DNA of 64,000 bases from Arsenophonus sp964026495. Its GTDB lineage: Bacteria > Pseudomonadota > Gammaproteobacteria > Enterobacterales > Enterobacteriaceae. The stretch is taken from positions 248,001 to 312,000 of the forward strand of contig NZ_OZ032148.1 in NCBI RefSeq assembly GCF_964026495.1, read 5' to 3'. The notes beneath the pieces are model-generated. The model saw only the letters and a list, made by a program, of their open reading frames with translations, was not told the DNA's origin and ran no database searches. Position numbers and translations under genes: made by a program. Shown in pieces: positions 1-10,327 of the stretch. Position 1 is the first letter of the stretch. Every line of letters begins with the position of its first letter.

Positions 1-2
1 TA

Positions 3-59
3 CATACTAGTAAAAATGAAAAGGTAGTTGGTATACAACGTGTTCTTGAATCTATATAA
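3..59 (+). CDS. 3' end of an unidentified protein gene (partial)
   Basis: An open frame enters from the left edge and ends at a TAA at 57-59. The 18 visible residues, HTSKNEKVVGIQRVLESI, have a mixed composition (Lys, Glu, Gly, Gln, Arg). This is unlike the Ile/Asn/Lys/Phe/Tyr-dominated translations of the surrounding non-coding A/T sequence, so I read it as the C-terminus of a real protein. I do not recognise the family. The stop is followed by about 930 bases without a gene. The rest of the reading frame lies outside the window. Confidence 0.45.
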   Translation, partial: HTSKNEKVVGIQRVLESI

Positions 60-990
60 ATTACAATAACAAGTGATTATTAGAAATATCAATATATGAT
101 AAAATCAAGATTGATTAATATATATTTTGTAAAAATTTTTTTATAAGTATTGTATTTCATAAGAAAGATCATTTTATTATTTTAGAGTATCTATATTTTT
201 TTGATTTTATACAAATTTTTTGTTTTTTATCGAATAGTTATTTGAATTAAATGTCTTTTATAAAAATATAAATTGATATTTAATAATAAAATTTTATTCA
301 TCGTATAATTTTTTAATAAATAAAATTGGGTGATGTTTTTATTTTTATATACTTATACAGTATATATTATCTTTTTTTGTATTAATTTTCAATTAAAATT
401 GAATTAATCTATTTTTAAGAGGAAATATTGTTCTTTTTGTGATAGTTTGCATATGATTTTTTTCGTTTGCTTTGTCATATAAAAAATATATTGAGATTTT
501 TATATGTTATGAAAAGTTATTCAAAATATTATAAATTTGATAATATATAAAATATTTTTTTAAATATTTTTTATTATTATATCTATGATAAATTGTATGT
601 TTATTTTTTTTTAAAAAAAATGTACGTATTCTTATTTTTTTAAAAAAACTTAATTTTATTTAAAATTCAATATCATATAAAAATAATAATAAAAATATTA
701 ATGATATATTTTAACTCTTTTATATAATACAGATATATTTTTACACATATTAAATCATAATTAAAAATAAGTATAAACATATATTTTTATATAATATTTT
801 GATTATTTAATAATTTAAAGGTTAATTTTTCATTTTATATATGTATAGATATTTTTTAAAAAATATTTAGATTTTAAAATAATTTGATGTTATATTATTA
901 ACGATTTTATATAACGTATATTTTTTATGTATTTTTTATAATGAATTGGTAAAAATAATTATCATATTTGATTTTAATTTTATAAGTTTT
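60..990. other. Gene-free A/T-rich stretch
   Basis: Between the partial gene at the left edge and tRNA-Thr I see only T-rich A/T sequence with many stops in all frames. No recognisable protein fragment, hairpin or repeat of note was found. It is probably eroded former coding or spacer DNA. Confidence 0.6.
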
Positions 991-1066
<76 letters not shown>

Positions 1067-4000
1067 AATTGTTTTTTGTAGTTTCATTTCTAAATATTGA
1101 TATTTTAAAAAAGAAATATATTTTTTAAGATTAATTATTATTTTTAACTATTTTTATTTTTTGAAAAAATTAATATACTTATGTATGTTAATTTAATTTT
1201 TATTAATCAATAAATTGTTAATAAATATATTATAATATTTTGTTTTTTTGAATATATATATGTGTATTAATTGTAAAATATATTTTTTATATAAATATTA
1301 AAATTTTTCTATAATGTAATAAATGTTTAATAGCATAAAAGTATTTTTTATTAAAATTTTATTTTTATAGATTCACTTTATAGATTAATATAAAATGTTA
1401 TTCATTGATTATTATTATGAATATACACTAAATATAAATATATTTTGATTTACATAAAGTATATAAAATAAAATTAAAGGTTTTCATATTTTTCATATGA
1501 TTAAATATAATTTTTATTTTGTTTATATTTTAAAAATATCTTTGTGTATAGTACGTATTTTTATTAATATTAATAAGTTTTCAGAAAAATATGAAGAATA
1601 TCCATTTCCATTTTTTTTCTTCAAATAATTAAATCATTCATTGATAAATTTTTTATTTTTTAGTTTTATTAAAATTAATGAATAAGATAAATATAATATA
1701 AAAAGAAACATATAATTTTATAAAATAAATAGAGTTATGAACTTATTTTATTATTTTTTTAAAAGAGTAGAGTAAACAATCTATAGAATCAAAGTATACT
1801 AAAAAAAATATAGTTCTAACTATAAAAAAAATTGTATGAATGATATGAAATAATTATTTAAAATAAAAGTTATTGAATTAAAAGTACCATATTAATACCT
1901 TCTAAAATAAATAGCAATACTAAAAATTATATAGGTAAAATCTAAATTAAATATTTCAGTAAAAACCAATCAAATTCTTATAATAAATTGTAAAGTTAAA
2001 ATTAAATTTAATATTTTTCATGAACTGAAAATATGAAGGTAATGAGTATTAAGTATTATAAATAAAAATAAAAAAATAATTTTTAAACTAAAATAATATT
2101 TGGGATTTTATGGTAAAATACCATTCGATTCAATGTAAAAAACAGAGCTGTATTTAAAACAGAAAATAATATAGCAAATGAAACTTTGTTATTATTAAAC
2201 TTTGTTATTAATTATATTTGTTATTAATGATATAATAAAATACTCGTTTATTTTTATACTTTTATACAATGAAATAAATTATTGTATCATATTACATATA
2301 TTAAGATCTTATTTTTTATTTTTAGATAAAATTTCTTTAATAAAAAATAATCTATAAAGTTTTAATATTACCTTTTAAAAAAATAACAATAAAAATTGCA
2401 TGCCAGAAAGATTAAAACATAATCATAAAATTTAAAATTAGTTTTAATAATAACGTTATTACAAATAAAAAGATATATTATATGAAAACTTATCTTTATT
2501 AAAAATATCTCTTATTTACTAAAAATATCTCTTATTTACTAAAAATATCTCTTATTTACTAAAAATATCTCTTATTAGAGCATTAATTATAACACTTTTT
2601 TGTTATTGATAATCCATGTAAAAAATAAATAATAAATTGATTAATATTATTGATTAAAAAAAAATAGTTGATGTGTTTTAAAAAAGATATTATACCAATT
2701 AATATCATTATTTTTCTACCTATCGTATTTTCTATTGAATAATAAAAAGGTAACTTATTGAAAATCAAGAAATGTAACTCTTTAAATTCCTTCTTACTTA
2801 ACCTATATTAATATTAAAAATTTTTATAATGAATAATAAACTAGGTCAATAAATATCAATACCTAATAGCATCAAAAAAAAACTAAAATAAAAATTAATT
2901 TAAAATAATCATAAGGATAGTTTTGCATTTTTGATCTACAAAAAATACATTTTTTCTGTGTAACTTTTAATAAAAAATTACCAATTTTTTAGAATAAATT
3001 TTATCAGTTAATTATATGTTTATAAAATACTTTTAGGTTTTTAATTATTAATGCTTTGCATTAATAAAAAGACTAATTTTTCGATGTAGATTTAAGAAAA
3101 ATATTTCTGTAAAATTTTAATTAAAAAATTTATTTGATTTTTTTGATTATTATGATTATTAGAGGGTGTAATTTTTTTAAAAATATTTTATGCAAGATTT
3201 TTTGATAATTTATTTTTTTAAATAAGCAAAATTAAATTATATAAAAATATTATACTGAGATATATAAAAATATTTTTCATAAGTTTCGACATTGAAAAGA
3301 TATTAATTTATATGAATTAAAATTTTTAAGTAAAATAATGAGTTTGATTATATTTTTTTTGTGAAATTTTTATTTTTATTGAATGTATTATTGAATCTAT
3401 TTTAATTGTGTATTAATTACTTATAATAATGTATTTATTATAAGTAGTTAATATTTGAAATATATATATTTTAAATACTTGTATAAATTCTTTATAAAAG
3501 AAAATTTTTGTAAAAAAATATATAATTTATGAATATTTTTAATTTTTTTTAAATTTCTAACATTTATTTTTATTACTAAAATTTAGTAAATTTTAACTTA
3601 TAAACATAAGTTTTGAGTTTTCATATTTTGTATATTATTATATTTTTGTTTTAAAAATATAATAAATATTAAATTTTAAATAAAATATTTCATAATATAT
3701 TTTATATAATCATATATGTTTGAATATTAAATTAAATTTTTGGTATTGATGTTTTTTGTTTTATGAAATTTTTGATATTTTTCTGTTATTTTATTATTTT
3801 TTTGATATATCAATTAATAAATTTAATAAATTAAAACCCTAAATTTTGTTTAAAAATAGAATAGGTTACAAAATTTTTTAAAAAATTAGAATTTTCTCTT
3901 ACTTATTTTAAAAATAACATATAGTACTTTTTTGTTATGATAATTTTTATAAATTTTTTGTTTAGATTTTGATCTTTAATATTATAAATATTCTAAATAT

Positions 4001-4591
4001 TTAATATTGATATTTAAATTTTATGATAATAATTTTTATAAAAAAAGATTAATATTTATATAAATAATACTTATTTCACCATTTTTTTTGTTAAAAAAAA
4101 TAAAAAATATGAATTTATTTTTATAAGATTTTTTTAAAGAATCATTATACAAAATTTTTATTTGATATAATATTATATTAAATATTATATATGTTATTAC
4201 TTATACGAGTAATAAGTACTATTTATATCTAAATCAAAATTTTCTTTATAAGAAAATCTATTATATGATGATTTACAATCTTTTTTATTAGTTAAAATAT
4301 TAAAGATTCAATTAAATTATTTTTTATAATTTCATAAAATGTTATATTTTTTAGCAAAAATTCTAAAAAAATATTTTGTTTTTGATAAATTTTGTTAAAT
4401 ATTTTGATAATATTTTTTTGTTAGATAAAATATAAATATTTTATAAATAATTTATTACTTTGAATAAAATGTATTTGTTTTTATCGAAAGTAATTTGTAT
4501 ATAAAAATTGATATGTTTTAATAAATAAATATTTATTATTTATTAAATTTTGATGATAAAATAATAATTGTAAAGAAAAGGTATATATTAT
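1067..4591. other. 3.5-kb gene-free tract with possible decayed minus-strand gene
   Basis: There is no intact gene. From about 1740 to 3010 the plus strand changes from T-rich to A-rich, which in this window is typical of minus-strand coding. Reverse translation gives short open pieces broken by stops, for example FSVLNTALFFTLNRM near 2110-2180 and a 61-residue open frame at 2583-2768. This may be a dead membrane-protein gene (a MurJ-like flippase is a speculative guess). A 20-bp tandem repeat lies at 2501-2576. The remainder, especially 3010-4570, shows no structure I can support. Confidence 0.4.
2501..2576. repeat. 20-bp tandem repeat, about 3.8 copies
   Basis: The unit AAAAATATCTCTTATTTACT occurs three times perfectly in a row (2501-2520, 2521-2540, 2541-2560), followed by a 16-base partial fourth copy ending near 2576. 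It lies in the gene-free tract beside a possible decayed gene. Perfect copies imply a recent expansion by replication slippage, so copy number may vary between strains. Confidence 0.95.
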
Positions 4592-6369
4592 ATGCGTACA
4601 GATTATTGTGGTGAATTAACTATTTCTCAAATTGGAAAAAAAGTAATTCTTTGTGGGTGGGTAAATTGTCAACGTAATTTAGGAAAATTAATTTTTGTTG
4701 ATATGAGAGATCGTGAAGGTTTAGTGCAAATTGTTTTTTTGAAAAAAAAAATTTAAAACTTTTTATTCAAGCATCAAAATTACGTAACGAATTTTGTATT
4801 CAAATAACAGGTGTAGTTCATAAGCGTTTTCAAAGTAATAAAGAAATATCAACTGGTGATATTGAAATTATTGCTGAAAAATTGACGATTATTAATCCTT
4901 CGAAACCTTTACCAATAGATAACAAACAAGAGAATTCAGAAGAAAGTAGATTAGTATATCGTTATATCGATTTGCGTCGTCCAGAAATAGCAAAACGATT
5001 AATAGAAAGAGCAAAAATTACTAGTTTTGTGCGTCGTTTTATGGACAAGGAAGGTTTTTTAGATATTGAAACTCCTATGCTTACAAAAACAACTCCAGAA
5101 GGAGCACGGGATTATCTTGTGCCCAGTCGTATTAAAAAAGGTGAATTTTATTCATTACCACAGTCTCCTCAACTCTTTAAGCAATTACTTATGATTTCTG
5201 GTTTTGATCGCTATTATCAAATAGTTAAGTGTTTTCGTGATGAAGATTTACGTGCAGATCGTCAACCTGAATTCACTCAAATTGATATAGAAACTTCTTT
5301 CATGAGTGCAGAACAAATTCGTGAAATCATGGAACGTTTAATTCGTAATTTGTGGAAAGAAAATAAAGGTATTGAATTAGATAATTTTCCAGTAATAACT
5401 TTTTCTGATGCTATACGACGTTATGGTACAGATAAACCAGATTTACGCAATCCGCTAGAATTAATTGATATTGCTGATTTAATTAATTTGCTAGAATGTA
5501 ATCAACTATTTAATGAAGTTATTAATAGTGAAGTGGTAAATGAACGTTATGGACGTATTGTTGCATTATGTATACCTATGGGTACAAAATTAACATTTTT
5601 ACAATTAGAAGAATATAATCAATTTGTTTCTATTTATGGACTTAAAAAATTAATTTGGATAAAAGTAAATGCATGTGTTAATAATATAATAAAAATTGAA
5701 AGTTCAATAAGTAATGTTTTTTCTCAAGAAGTAATTCATAATTTATTAATACGAACAAAGGCTAAAGTTGGTGATATTTTATTATTAGGTTCAGGTAAAC
5801 AAAGTATTGTAAATCGTGCTATGGGTGCTTTGAGGTTAAAGGTAGGATATGATTTTTTGAAAATTATAAAAAATGATATTTGGAAACCTCTATGGGTCAT
5901 TGATTTTCCTATGTTTAAAGAAGATTCAAATGGTAAACTTCATTCGATGCATCATCCTTTTACTGCACCAAAAAATTGTACTCCGGAACAATTAAAAGTG
6001 AATCCTTTAGATATTATTGCTAATGCTTATGATATGGTTATTAATGGTTATGAAGTTAGTGGTGGTTCTGTGCGTATTCATAATAATAAAATGCAACAAA
6101 CTGTTTTTGAAATTCTTGATATTGGAAAAGAAGATCAAGAAAAGAAATTTGGTTTTTTTCTTGATGCTTTAAATTATGGTACTCCACCTCATGCAGGTTT
6201 AGCATTTGGTTTAGATAGGTTAGTTATGTTATTAACAGAAACAGAGAATATTCGTGATGTTATTGCATTTCCAAAAACAACGGCAGCAGCTTGTTTAATG
6301 ACTGGTGCACCAAGTGCAGTTAGTTCTTGTTTATTAGATGAATTATCAATTAATTTTATTAATAAATAA
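4592..6369 (+). pseudogene. aspS: Aspartyl-tRNA synthetase, frameshifted in a poly-T/poly-A tract (possibly rescued)
   Basis: AspS charges tRNA-Asp and is normally indispensable. An ATG at 4592, after the purine-rich AAAGAAAAGG at 4572-4581, opens [18 protein letters not shown], the E. coli AspS N-terminus. This frame hits TAA at 4754 just after T7 (4734-4740), G and A10 (4742-4751). From 4741 the +2-shifted frame carries on without a break to 6369. It has the class II motif 2 ([16 protein letters not shown], about residue 215) and motif 3 (GLDRL, about 540). One extra T or A restores 592 residues, against 590 in E. coli. Apart from this single indel the gene is well conserved, so it could be a recent lesion, an assembly error, or a gene expressed through polymerase slippage. 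Calling it a pseudogene is therefore provisional. Confidence 0.9.
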
Positions 6370-6776
6370 TATTTTTCAATAAACAATCAATTTGGCATTA
6401 ATAATGTTTTTGATTTATGGTATTATTGTAATTAATTTTCTTATAAATAATAACTATCTTTTTTTTAATAAAGTTTCTTATATGTAATAGTACAAAAATA
6501 ATATGATTACACATAATATATTGATTTATTTTTTTAAAAAAATAATTCTCTTACAAAAATAACAAATAATTGATAATTATTTGAAGATTAATAAAAAAAT
6601 ATTTTACAAATAAATAGTGTTAAAAATTATAAAAAATTTATTTTTATTCTATAATATTGAAGAACAGATTATTTTATTTTAATAAATATTTGATTAACAT
6701 TGATGCTACATTATATAAATAATTATAAACAATATTTGTATTTTTTTCTAAAATTATTTTATAGAGATTATAAAGA
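6370..6776. other. Spacer where nudB stood ancestrally
   Basis: E. coli has nudB between aspS and yebC. Here about 400 bases of A/T-rich sequence separate aspS from the yebC remnant. I find no recognisable NudB fragment, RNA or repeat. Confidence 0.5.
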
Positions 6777-7470
6777 AAAGGTCGCAGTAAATGGGTTAAT
6801 ATAAAATACAAAAAAATTGCAAAAATACAAAGTGTAATAAATCTTTTACTAAAATTATTTGTGAAGTAATAATAGCAACTCAGTTAGGTGCTGCGTCTGA
6901 TGTTTCATGAAATTTGTGATTGTTTTATTGTTGATAAAGCATTATTTAATAATATGATATGAAATACTATTAATTGTGTCATAGAAAGTAGTGTAGTAAA
7001 TATTAACATTAATAATATAAATTATATTATTTATTAAGGTCATGTGTGGTTCAAATAATACTGTTTTATGATAGATTGTTTAACTGATAATCGTAATAGA
7101 ACTATATCTAATATACGTATTTTTTTTACTAAATATTTTAGTATTTTGCTTATTAAAAGAGATATAAGTTATTTATTTATCAAACGTGGTATTCTTAGTT
7201 ATGCATTTTTTATTGATAAAAATAGTTTTATGGAAGTAATATTAAATATTAGCGTAGAAGATATTAAATATTATGATGGTATAATATACTAAATCAGATT
7301 TTTTTTAGAGTAAAAAATTAAATTTAGCTGGTTTCAAACTTGTAATAGATGAAGTGATTATGATTTAATTAAAAAATAAATATTAAAAACATATAAATTA
7401 TTGTGTTTGATGAATATATTAAAAAGTTTTAATGATGTGAAAGTAATAAATCATAATTTCGATTTTAAAG
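6777..7470 (+). pseudogene. yebC: YebC-family regulator, decayed
   Basis: Fragments of the YebC/PmpR protein (E. coli 246 residues) appear in the right order in different frames. GRSKWVNIKYKKIAK at 6780 matches the N-terminal GHSKWANTRHRKAAQ. A piece like IIREVIIATQLGAA follows near 6850-6890. IDCLTDNRNRTISNIR at 7069 matches IECLSDNRNRT. A 74-residue open piece runs to 7292, LAGFKLVIDEV follows, and LCLMNILKSFNDVKVINH ends near 7460. Several stops and frameshifts separate them and the start codon is gone. It sits just after aspS, as in E. coli. YebC influences translation of hard motifs or transcription; its loss here is clear. Confidence 0.88.
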
Positions 7471-7735
7471 ATTATTTTTTTTGGTATATCGTTAGAGTTT
7501 TTATATTTTTAAAATTCACTCATATACTTTTTTGCATATTTTTTTATTTTTGATGTTAATTATAAATAATTATGATACATTGATTTAATATTTTTTATTA
7601 TAAATACATTTTATGATAATATATAAAATTTTAGAGAAAAGATATAAATATTTGTTTTTTATAAAAATTTTGTTTAGAAAAATAAATTAGAAATTTTATT
7701 GGAAATTTATCTGTATTTATAAAATGACATCCAAA

Positions 7736-8521
7736 TTAATGTTTTGTTTTAAACAATAAACTTAAAATAAATAAAGTGCTTGCACAAATGACAACTGATG
7801 GTCCTGTTGGTGTATCATAATATGCAGATATTAAAAGTCCACCAGTTACAGAAAACATAGCAATAACTATAGAAATAATGGCCATTTGTTCCGGTGTCTT
7901 TGCAAATTGTCTTCCAGTAGCTGCAGGAATAATAAATAATGAAGTAATGATTAAAGCACCAACAAATTTTATTGCAATTCCTATTGTAATTGCCATGACG
8001 AGCATTAACAATGTTTTTAGGTTTTGTATTTTTATGCCATCTATAAAAGCTAAATCTTGATTAATAGTTATTGAAATTAAATTACGCCATTTCCATATAA
8101 GAATGATACAAACAATACTAATACCTGCAGCAATTAAAAAAATATCTTCATTGGTTACTGACAATAGATCACCAAATAAGTAAGTTATCAAATCCATACG
8201 TATATTCTCTATTAAGCTAATAATAACTAATCCTATCGAAAGAGTACTGTGTGCCATTATACCTAATAGAGTATCTATGGAAAGTTGAGGATATTTTTCT
8301 AACCAAGTTAATAATATTGCTACAATAATCGTGATAATGATTACAGAATAAAATAGATTTATCTGAAATAATAGTCCAAAAGCAATACCGACTAGTGAAG
8401 CATGAGCAAGAGTATCACCAAAATAAGACATACGTCGCCAAATAATGAATGAGCCTAATAATCCTGATACAATAGCTAATAGCATACCAGCTAACCATCC
8501 AGGAAATAATAATTTGATCAT
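7736..8521 (-). CDS. znuB: Zinc ABC transporter, permease ZnuB
   Basis: This is the inner-membrane permease of the high-affinity Zn(II) importer ZnuABC. It has 261 residues, exactly the E. coli length, and begins [16 protein letters not shown]. Conserved stretches include [20 protein letters not shown] (about residues 23-42) and the coupling region [12 protein letters not shown] (about 84-95). [16 protein letters not shown] lies near 185 and DTPTGPSVV near the C-terminus. Several hydrophobic segments fit an ABC-3 family permease. The start ATG shares one base with the stop of znuC upstream, so the pair is translationally coupled and transcribed leftward, away from znuA. In E. coli ruvAB would follow; here the next thing downstream is the yebC remnant. 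Confidence 0.97.
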   Translation of the reverse strand: MIKLLFPGWLAGMLLAIVSGLLGSFIIWRRMSYFGDTLAHASLVGIAFGLLFQINLFYSVIIITIIVAILLTWLEKYPQLSIDTLLGIMAHSTLSIGLVIISLIENIRMDLITYLFGDLLSVTNEDIFLIAAGISIVCIILIWKWRNLISITINQDLAFIDGIKIQNLKTLLMLVMAITIGIAIKFVGALIITSLFIIPAATGRQFAKTPEQMAIISIVIAMFSVTGGLLISAYYDTPTGPSVVICASTLFILSLLFKTKH

Positions 8522-9276
8522 TATGATATCATTTTCCTATTAAATATCTTATTAATGTCATGATTAAAATCATAGTGTTTTTTTTTGTGATTATGCATAT
8601 GAGTTTTTTCTGCATGATGATGACCAAACATAGCAATAAATTTTGGATCTAAGGCTACATTTTTAGGTTTTCCAGAACAGAAAATATTTTTATTGATACA
8701 TAGTATTTTATCACTTATGCTCATAATTAGATGCAGATCATGTGAAATCATGAAAATAGCACAATGGAATTCTGTACGAATATTATGAATCATGTTATAT
8801 AAAATGATTTGCCCATTGATATCTACACCTTGAGTTGGTTCATCTAAGACAAGTAATTGTGGTTGATGAAGTAATGCACGGGCAAGTAGGACACGTTGTG
8901 TTTCACCTCCTGATAATTTTTGCATTTCTTGGTGGAGAAGATGATCAGCACCAACACGTTTTAAAGTATGGATGACATCATTAATTTTTACTTTAGGTTT
9001 TAATGTCATGAAACGTTTAACTGTTAGAGGAATTATTAATTCTAAAGATAATTTCTGTGGTACATAACCAATACGTAATTTATTTGGATAAATAATTTTT
9101 CCTTTATTTGGTAATACCAGTCCCAAAAGTATTTTTGCAAGTGTTGATTTACCTGCACCATTTGGTCCGATTAATGTCAATATTTCAAGTGAATGTAAAT
9201 CAAAAGAGATATTTTCAATTATTTTATGAGAATTGAAATTAACAGTAATATTTTTCAAACTTAATATGGTGTGCAT
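8521..9276 (-). CDS. znuC: Zinc ABC transporter, ATPase ZnuC
   Basis: This is the cytoplasmic ATPase that drives ZnuB. It has 251 residues. Walker A is GPNGAGKST (37-45), the ABC signature LSGGE (122-126) and Walker B LLVLDE (142-147), followed by the D-loop and the switch histidine in MISHDLHLI. The C-terminal tail is rich in histidine (about 215-240, including [14 protein letters not shown]). E. coli ZnuC also has a His-rich tail, so this is a family trait rather than an oddity. It is divergent from znuA across a 59-base gap that holds a candidate Zur site, and is coupled to znuB. Confidence 0.97.
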   Translation of the reverse strand: MHTILSLKNITVNFNSHKIIENISFDLHSLEILTLIGPNGAGKSTLAKILLGLVLPNKGKIIYPNKLRIGYVPQKLSLELIIPLTVKRFMTLKPKVKINDVIHTLKRVGADHLLHQEMQKLSGGETQRVLLARALLHQPQLLVLDEPTQGVDINGQIILYNMIHNIRTEFHCAIFMISHDLHLIMSISDKILCINKNIFCSGKPKNVALDPKFIAMFGHHHAEKTHMHNHKKKHYDFNHDINKIFNRKMIS

Positions 9277-9300
9277 TGTAAATAATTTTGCCGAATGATT

Positions 9301-9321
9301 AAAATGTTATGATATAAAATT
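9301..9321. promoter_or_regulatory. Candidate Zur operator between znuC and znuA
   Basis: The segment AAATGTTATGATATAAAA at 9302-9319 lies in the 59-base gap between the divergent znuCB and znuA genes. As I recall it, the E. coli znu operator bound by the zinc repressor Zur contains GAAATGTTATAATATCAC at the same place. The match in position and in most bases suggests that zinc control has survived. The high A/T background means chance resemblance cannot be excluded, and no zur gene is in the window. Confidence 0.5.
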
Positions 9322-9335
9322 AATAAAATTAATCT

Positions 9336-10313
9336 ATGGAAAGTATCTTTATGATATATAAAAGAATCAAAATTCCTAAAAGGATTATAACAAAATTTAT
9401 TTTTCTTGTATTCTTACTAAGCATTTTTTTTAATATAGAAGCAAATGTTATTACCTCAATTCGTCCATTGGGTTTTATTGCTTCTGCTATTACTCATAAT
9501 ATAACTGATGTAGAAATATTATTGCCTGATACTGTTTCACCTCATCATTATTTTTTGAAACCTTCTGATCTAAAAAAAATTAAGAAAGCTGATCTTTTTA
9601 TTTGGATTGGTCCTGATATGGAATCTTTTTTAAGAAAGCTATTAGTAAATTTTCCCAATGAAAAAAAAATTACTTTAATGGAAGAGTCAGCTATTAAAAA
9701 ATTTTTGTTAAAAAGTAATAATATTGCATTGCTAAAAAATAAAAGTGTTTATAATAATGGTAATTTTTACTTTTCTGAAGATAATATACATAGTACATAT
9801 AATGTACATATTTGGTTATCACCTGATATTGCAAGGATTACAGCTAAAATTATCTATGATCGTTTAATAATCTTGTATCCTACATATCAAAATCAATTAG
9901 ATTTAAATCTTAATAAATTTTATTCGGAGTTGACACAAACTGATAAATATATTGCTAAAATGTTAAAATCAGTAGTTGATAAAGAATATTTTGTATTTCA
10001 TGATGCTTATAATTATTTTGAAAAACATTATCATTTATCTTCATTAGGTTATTTTACAATTAATCCTATTATTCAACCTGGTGCTAAAAAATTATATAAA
10101 ATAAGAAGAATATTGACTCAAAAAAATGCAATGTGTATTTTTATTGAACCACAATTTAAGGCAAATGTTATTACTACTGCTATAAAAGGTATAGATATAA
10201 AAATGGGTATTTTAGATCCATTAGGAAGCAGTATTGCTTTAAATAAGAATAGTTATGTAGAATTTTTAAAGGTTTTATCTCATCAATTTAAAAACTGTCT
10301 AGATAAAAATTAG
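9336..10313 (+). CDS. znuA: Zinc ABC transporter, periplasmic binding protein ZnuA
   Basis: ZnuA captures Zn(II) in the periplasm and delivers it to ZnuBC. The product has 325 residues. A basic N-terminus and a hydrophobic stretch FIFLVFLLSIFFNIEA (about 22-37) form a signal peptide. The expected metal-binding histidines lie in VSPHHYFLKPSD, VHIWLSPD and VFHDAY, and LDPLGSSI is near the C-terminus. The charged His/Asp-rich loop of E. coli ZnuA (about residue 115-140) is replaced by an Asn/Ser/Lys-rich segment almost without histidine. Translation could start at ATG 9336 or at the ATG at 9351. mepM follows after 14 bases. Confidence 0.95.
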   Translation: MESIFMIYKRIKIPKRIITKFIFLVFLLSIFFNIEANVITSIRPLGFIASAITHNITDVEILLPDTVSPHHYFLKPSDLKKIKKADLFIWIGPDMESFLRKLLVNFPNEKKITLMEESAIKKFLLKSNNIALLKNKSVYNNGNFYFSEDNIHSTYNVHIWLSPDIARITAKIIYDRLIILYPTYQNQLDLNLNKFYSELTQTDKYIAKMLKSVVDKEYFVFHDAYNYFEKHYHLSSLGYFTINPIIQPGAKKLYKIRRILTQKNAMCIFIEPQFKANVITTAIKGIDIKMGILDPLGSSIALNKNSYVEFLKVLSHQFKNCLDKN

Positions 10314-10327
10314 AAGGAATTTAATAC

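Noticed and set aside
2583..2768. 61-residue minus-strand open frame as a gene
   Set aside because: Composition is what A/T-rich DNA yields by chance, and there is no Shine-Dalgarno site or recognised domain. At best it is part of a decayed gene.
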